Assembly: GCA_028753945.1 (NCBI GenBank)
Contig: JAPNXP010000012.1
Coordinates: forward strand, 2,666,001-2,730,000
Length of the DNA: 64,000 bases
Direction of reading: 5' to 3'
Source: Hexactinellida sp. DTS-2022
Taxonomy: Eukaryota > Porifera > Hexactinellida
Of the stretch, positions 59,185-64,000 are shown piece by piece (within the stretch, counting starts at the first letter, position 1; each line of letters begins with the position of its first letter). The notes below the pieces were generated by a model. It was not told the DNA's origin, searched no databases, and saw nothing but the letters and a program-made list of their open reading frames with translations. The position numbers and the translations under genes were made by a program.

Positions 59185-60880
59185 TTAGAGCTAAGCTCTG
59201 GTATATTAAATAATTTCGTGGTTTATTGTCACATCACTGAAATGACACCACCATATATGGACATGTGAATTTATAGGATTGTCACCATTTGGAAAGTGAT
59301 ATCATTTGTACTTCCAATGAGTTTGTTGTGGGATATTGATGTGAATGGATGGTAAGACCTAAGCTCTAGAGTCTATACTTTAGGAGATAATAAATTTGCT
59401 GCATCATCAAAAATGGGCACATTAAATGTCCATATATGGATGATTTTGAAAACGGTGCGTGTTAGGGTCACGAAATGTATTATTGATAGATAGGAAGTCG
59501 GGTATTGCGAGAATTTTGAGACGTTTTATTTGATTGTAGCACCTCTAGTGTCTAAGAAATAAAATGGACAAGAAAACGTACCCTCGAATGAGAATATTGG
59601 TCATAAAGTTTAACATTTTGACTTTTTTAGATTTTTTTTGATGAATTGTTGATTATTTTAGTCAGTGATTTCTTGGATAGAGTAATGAAAACCTCAATAT
59701 TACCAATGTTGAGGAATATAGTATTTAGAAACGTAAAATTGGTGATAACCCTAAATAGTCTAGGAAAATAGCTCATAACAATGAAAATACGATTTGTAGA
59801 GATTCAAAACCATGTGCAAATGTTAAATAAGGACGTTCTGCTATACTTTACAACACAAAAAAAATCTTATTGTTAAGTTTGCAAGTACATTTCCGATTTA
59901 TTTCTATGCGTGGACACCCTTATATAAGTGCGAAAATTTTCAGAACTCTAAGTACTCTATTGTGGTCCCAGCGATGTCCCCCGTCTACGTCACTTTGGTC
60001 AACAATAATATTCTGAGAAAGAAGCTTGCAAAGTCTATTATTATTATTATTTCCGAAACTTTGGGGGTTTTATCACCATTAGTTTTCGGAGTATTGGTTA
60101 AAATGGATCATTGGTATGACTGGAAAGTTAGAGCAAAGCTCTAGCTACTTTTTAAATTCGATCTTATGGTCACATCACTGAAATGACACCACCATATATG
60201 GGCATGTGAATTTATAGAATTGTAGCCATTTGGATAATGGTCTCATTTGTTCTTCCAATGAGTTTGTAATGGGATATTGATGTGATTAGATGGCTAGAGC
60301 TAAGCTCTAGACTCGAGTCTATACTTTAGGAGAGAGGAAATTTGTCCGTTATCAAAATGGACACATTACATGCCCATATATGGATCATTTTGAAAACAGT
60401 GCGTGTTAGGGTCACGAAATGTATTATTGACGGATAGGAAGTAGGGTAATTGCGAGTATTTTGAGAAGAAAATTTTGATTCTAGCACCTCGGGTGTCTGA
60501 GAAAAAAATGGACAAGAAAACGTATACTCGAATGGGATTATGGGCCATAATGTTTCAAATTTTCACTTTTTAACTATTTTTTTAAATCAATTGTTGATTA
60601 TTTTTGTGAGACAAAACATGGAAAAAGTTATGTTGACTCCAGTCTTTCGAATATTGGAGAAAAAACTACGTACAATCGATGGAAACGGTGAAATCCAATC
60701 GACCGCTATACAAATAGGTGATATCTCTGAAAATATTTATGGAAAAGAGTCAAAACTGTGTGCAAACTATAAATATTGTCCGTCTCTACTGTTTGGTCAA
60801 AGAAACAAAAAATCCGGGATAATATTTTTTTCTACATAATCGACAAATTTTCATGAGGGGAATACCCTTAACATATGTCA
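59185..60880. repeat. Two-copy tandem duplication, period about 935 bp
   Basis: Unit 1 starts near 59190 and unit 2 near 60125. Shared phrases include CACATCACTGAAATGACACC, CACCATATATGG, GGGATATTGATGTGA, GTGCGTGTTAGGGTCACGAA, ATGTATTATTGA and ATGGACAAGAAAACGTA. Divergence is moderate and the last third of each unit is hard to align. Short frames (for example 60540-60839) show no known motif and are not conserved between units. Confidence 0.8.
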
Positions 60881-60882
60881 AT

Positions 60883-60960
60883 CAGTGGCGTAGCCAGACC
60901 TTGAGGCCAACCTGGACACACTGTGGGGCATCACCCAGGGCGTAGCCAGAAGAAAATCTA
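60883..60960. mobile_element. CAGTGGCGTAGCCAG MITE fragment
   Basis: One end of the hAT-like MITE family seen complete at 61668-61836 (CAGTGGCGTAGCCAGACC), with a second GGCGTAGCCAGAA 60 bases on. No right end found. A G10 run follows at about 61020-61030. Confidence 0.55.
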
Positions 60961-61289
60961 AGGGGGTCAAAGGTAAATTCAGTGTGCGTAGCGAGCGATC
61001 TAAAGGGGGCTAGGAATTGTAACAGCAGTGATGTTTTTGGGGGGGGGGCGCTTATATCCCAGGGGGGCGCTCCTTCCTATCAGTTATCTATATAATTCAT
61101 TATTGGGGCCGTTATCACCTATGTTTTCTAAGAAAATGCTAAATTTGAAAAGGGAGCACCCCGCCACTTCTTTTTCTGGCAAAAACACCACTGTGTAACA
61201 CCACGGATTTTTCACATACTTTTCACAGAGTGTATGTGAAAACCAGGGTGTTATTGTTCTTGCTGGAACTAGTCATACAATCAATCATC

Positions 61290-61332
61290 ATAATAATCAT
61301 AATCATCATAATAATAATAATAATAATAATAG
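61290..61332. repeat. AAT/ATC microsatellite
   Basis: Imperfect ATAATCATC then ATAATAATAATAAT run. Confidence 0.9.
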
Positions 61333-61387
61333 GGGATCTAGGGCATCCCGTACAACTAAGTAATTATAGCTATAATATTATATAATA

Positions 61388-61480
61388 CTAGCGTACTATG
61401 CTTTCTCGATCGCTTCGACACCTGTAATATCCACAGAACAACCGCTGCGCAGTTGTTGTGTGGTACTAATCTCAACAACT
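61388..61480 (-). mobile_element. Helitron-like end (copy 3)
   Basis: On the minus strand the repeat ends CGATCGAGAAAGCATAGTAC then GCTAG followed by T. A hairpin ACAACCGCTGCGCAGTTGTTGT lies about 50 bases inside. Only the terminal part is recognisable. Confidence 0.45.
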
Positions 61481-61667
61481 CTCGTGATTAGTGTGCAGTT
61501 GTTCCAGATACAATAATTACCTTCCATTATTAAGCACAATCTCTTACAGGCTCGTAAGCAAGGCAATTCATATTGGTACGGAGAAGTGACGTAGAGTTTT
61601 TGAATCTCAGTGTGAATTAAAAGGGTACCCGAATATTGATGCGGCTAGCTAAAATATTTTTGCGGTC

Positions 61668-61836
61668 CAGTGGCGTAGCCAGCCCCGAGTGATTGCCCGG
61701 GATCAGGAAGTTGCCCGGGCCTGGCTACGCCACTGACCCCATTGAAAAATATTGCCCGGTACAGAGAGAAGTTGCCTGGTACAGAGAGAAGTTGCCCGGG
61801 ACTGTGCCCCCAGGCCTGGGCCTGGCTACGCCACTG
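61668..61836. mobile_element. 169-bp hAT-like MITE with 8-bp duplication
   Basis: It begins CAGTGGCGTAGCCAG and ends CTGGCTACGCCACTG, flanked by TTGCGGTC at 61660-61667 and 61837-61844. An extra internal CTGGCTACGCCACTG at 61721-61735, plus repeated GAAGTTGCCCGG and GGTACAGAGAGAAGTTGCC, show that it grew by internal duplication. Confidence 0.85.
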
Positions 61837-61844
61837 TTGCGGTC

Positions 61845-62242
61845 AAGGCCGCACCTGCTCTTGCGAGCCTGTCATATATACTATGTATGTGAATATTTTG
61901 ACATTTATTAATATTTATATCTAAGATTACCAAAACAAATTTAACCTTCTCTTCCATGTGTTTTTCTTTATACCTTACCCTACAAAACTAGTCGTACACT
62001 TAACTTCTGCATTGAAATTAATGGAGAATAATATAATCAATAACCCTGGTGAGTGAGTCAATGAATAGTAATATTGTATTACAACTAATTGTATTACAAT
62101 AATAGAAAAAGCTATTAAGATTTCCATCCGCTCTCTATCTCTCTACTGTATTTTTGTGAAAGATAGAGAACTCATGTTATCCATAATCATTCCATAGTGC
62201 GCAGCCTTTAGTTAATTGCACGAGTTAATTCGACATCAAATC
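61845..62242. other. No gene seen
   Basis: AT-rich DNA, nothing recognised. Confidence 0.5.
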
Positions 62243-62244
62243 TA

Positions 62245-62808
62245 CACTAACCGGCCAAAAGTATTTGAACAGCAATGATATGAATTCATACATTTGAGGT
62301 TATACCAGCATAATAACATTAGTAGATGCTATAAAATGGCTATAAACATGAAACGATATGTAAAGTATAATAAATCAGCAAAATTTTCGAATTTAAATTT
62401 TTATGGAGGCGTTAAACTCATTAAATATATAATTAACTAATTAAATAATTAATTTGTGATCATTAAGATGCAATGTTAATTAATTAATTCTGATAGCGGA
62501 TTTGTATTCCACATGGTTAACTTACTCTAAGTACATTATTTCAAATCAATCCGAATATTTTCTACTGTGATACAGCCACATTTCCATTTGTGCCACTTAT
62601 CCCACAAGTGGCACGTGGCTGAAAAACTTGTGCCACTTCATGGATATTTTCTAAATTTAATTGAAATCGCAATATTTTGTAATGTATATCTATAATAAGA
62701 TATTTATAGTCATTTCAGAATAGTTCAGATAGCCGTTAATAAGTTACCAGACGAGTATTGTGTGTGCATTGAAATTCCTATTGTTCAAATACATTTGGCT
62801 GGTTAGTG
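62245..62808. mobile_element. Tc1-like MITE, complete
   Basis: A 564-bp element from CACTAACCGGCCAAAAGTAT to ATACATTTGGCTGGTTAGTG between TA dinucleotides. The GGCCAAAAGTATTTGAAC-type terminus is typical of Tc1-like elements. No transposase. Relatives lie at 18240-18433 and 24340-24960. A second Tc1-like terminus (ACTTTTGGAAGGGCACTATA) occurs on its own at about 62879-62900. Confidence 0.82.
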
Positions 62809-62900
62809 TATTTTGCATGAATTTAGACATCATTGCGAATAATTAATTTAAATATATAATTTTTCGGTGGCGTACGAATACTTTTGGAAGGGCACTATAT

Positions 62901-64000
62901 AGTTCGGATAATAGAGATTGCACACATTTGGAAAAAAAAAAGCTCGAGAAAGTATGAGAGTATTTAGATTTTGAACGAGAGTATTTGGTTTGAACAATAA
63001 TAGGACAGTAAAGTAGCGGTATCCATAAAGAATATGTTGCACCCCATCCTTGTGCTGGTTGCGCCCTTGCAGCAGGCCCTAACTATGTATTTCAGCAGGG
63101 TCCGCAGAGTTGAAATACTGAGCCGGTGGGGCCCCAACCTTGGTGCGACAATCGGGGCCTCAGCCGCGCTAACCGGGGCCTGAGCTGCGCTAACCGGGGC
63201 CTGGCCCCGGCTTGGACCCCTTGGCTACGCCACTGATGTCCTAAATTTTCACAATTAGAATACTAACTTACAAAATTACAGCCGTTTGTTTTTTCCAAAA
63301 GAATGTGTTTCGTCACACTCGCGTGAGGTCCCCAGGTCACTTAGATTTGAAAAATAGGTTCACACCCAACAAGTATACATAGTTGCTTTTTTCAAGTTTA
63401 AATTGATTCTGATAATTAATTACTCATCTCTCCAGAGTCCAGACCAAATAAAATGATGCCAGGTCACAGTAATTTAGTTTCATTCCTGGTCCCCCCACTC
63501 TGGACGGATTCCAGACTGACTGATCAAAATTGATTCGTGTAAACAAACTAAGTGACGCAGATAGTTTAACGCTACCTACGACTACTTGAGAATGCTTGTG
63601 ATGGGTTAAAAAAAAGGACTTGACGGACTCAATTCAATTATACCTTCAGTTCCTATAACATACTATATAGTAATTATTTTATAAAAAAAATCATAGATTT
63701 TCAAAATAGTTTTGACACAAATATGTAAATACATACTTTCCGTTGCTATAGTAACTAAGCAAGAGATTTTCCTAGTAGAAAATGACGAGAGCATGAATTA
63801 CTTTGCTTTTAACTCGCAACGCGTCAAATCAATATGCGTTCGATACGGGTACCCGCCAAAATCTCCAATTTTGTCAAAATTAATTTAGTTAATTAGAATA
63901 TTAAGGTTCAGGTATACTCTAGAGCACTTCTACCAAAAATATTTACCTCATTTACTTGAAATTTTTACTGCGGATTTGAATCATCCTTCTATTTGCAAAA
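62901..64000. other. No gene; partial GC-rich MITE
   Basis: GGGGCCTGGCCCCGG and TTGGCTACGCCACTG (ending 63235) form the right end of a CAGTGGCGTAGCC-type MITE whose left end I cannot find. The rest to the window edge shows no coding signal. Confidence 0.5.

Overview
The window is AT-rich, repeat-dense nuclear DNA from a eukaryote, most likely an invertebrate animal. The reasons are one split cellular gene, long introns with GT/AG borders, and animal-type DNA transposons: P elements with THAP domains, hAT, Ginger, pogo/Tigger-like, Tc1-like and piggyBac-like. I cannot name the species. Nothing bacterial (operons, Shine-Dalgarno sites, CRISPR) is present, and I found no tRNA or rRNA gene.

The only host gene I can support is PIGK, the catalytic subunit of the GPI transamidase, on the minus strand. 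Exon 1 is at 55961-56290 and the next exon at 22222-22790. They join in phase 0 across a 33,170-bp intron. The C-terminal tail and membrane anchor were not found. Most of the middle of the window is therefore the inside of one intron.

Layout: (a) 1-15.9 kb, a roughly 79-bp satellite interrupted by a P element (690-4267), a decayed KRBA2/Ginger-type integrase gene (8336-10355) and a palindromic P-type MITE (10904-11908). (b) 15.9-22.2 kb, a TA-flanked MITE, a 178-bp satellite hit by a piggyBac-like MITE, a Helitron-like repeat and a P-transposase relic. (c) 22.2-56.3 kb, PIGK and its giant intron, which holds a dead hAT (26.6-28.8 kb), a P element (29486-32168), an 8.86-kb Ginger1-type transposon (32896-41750), a better preserved hAT (44383-47735), a hAT-like foldback (49630-50968) and another P element (51823-55305) inside a Helitron-like repeat. 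(d) 56.3-64 kb, MITEs, a second palindromic P-type MITE and a roughly 935-bp tandem duplication.

The most informative object is the Ginger1 element. It has TIRs beginning TGTTG, a 4-bp GCCC target duplication, a ten-exon gene joining a gypsy-like integrase (HHCC, D, D, E and GPY/F-like motifs) to an OTU cysteine-protease domain, and a 2.3-kb minisatellite downstream of the gene. It sits inside a TA-flanked MITE and has itself been hit by four smaller MITEs, one of which carries a further MITE, so five insertion layers can be read. Three P-type copies carry perfect 7-bp target duplications rather than the 8 bp of Drosophila P.
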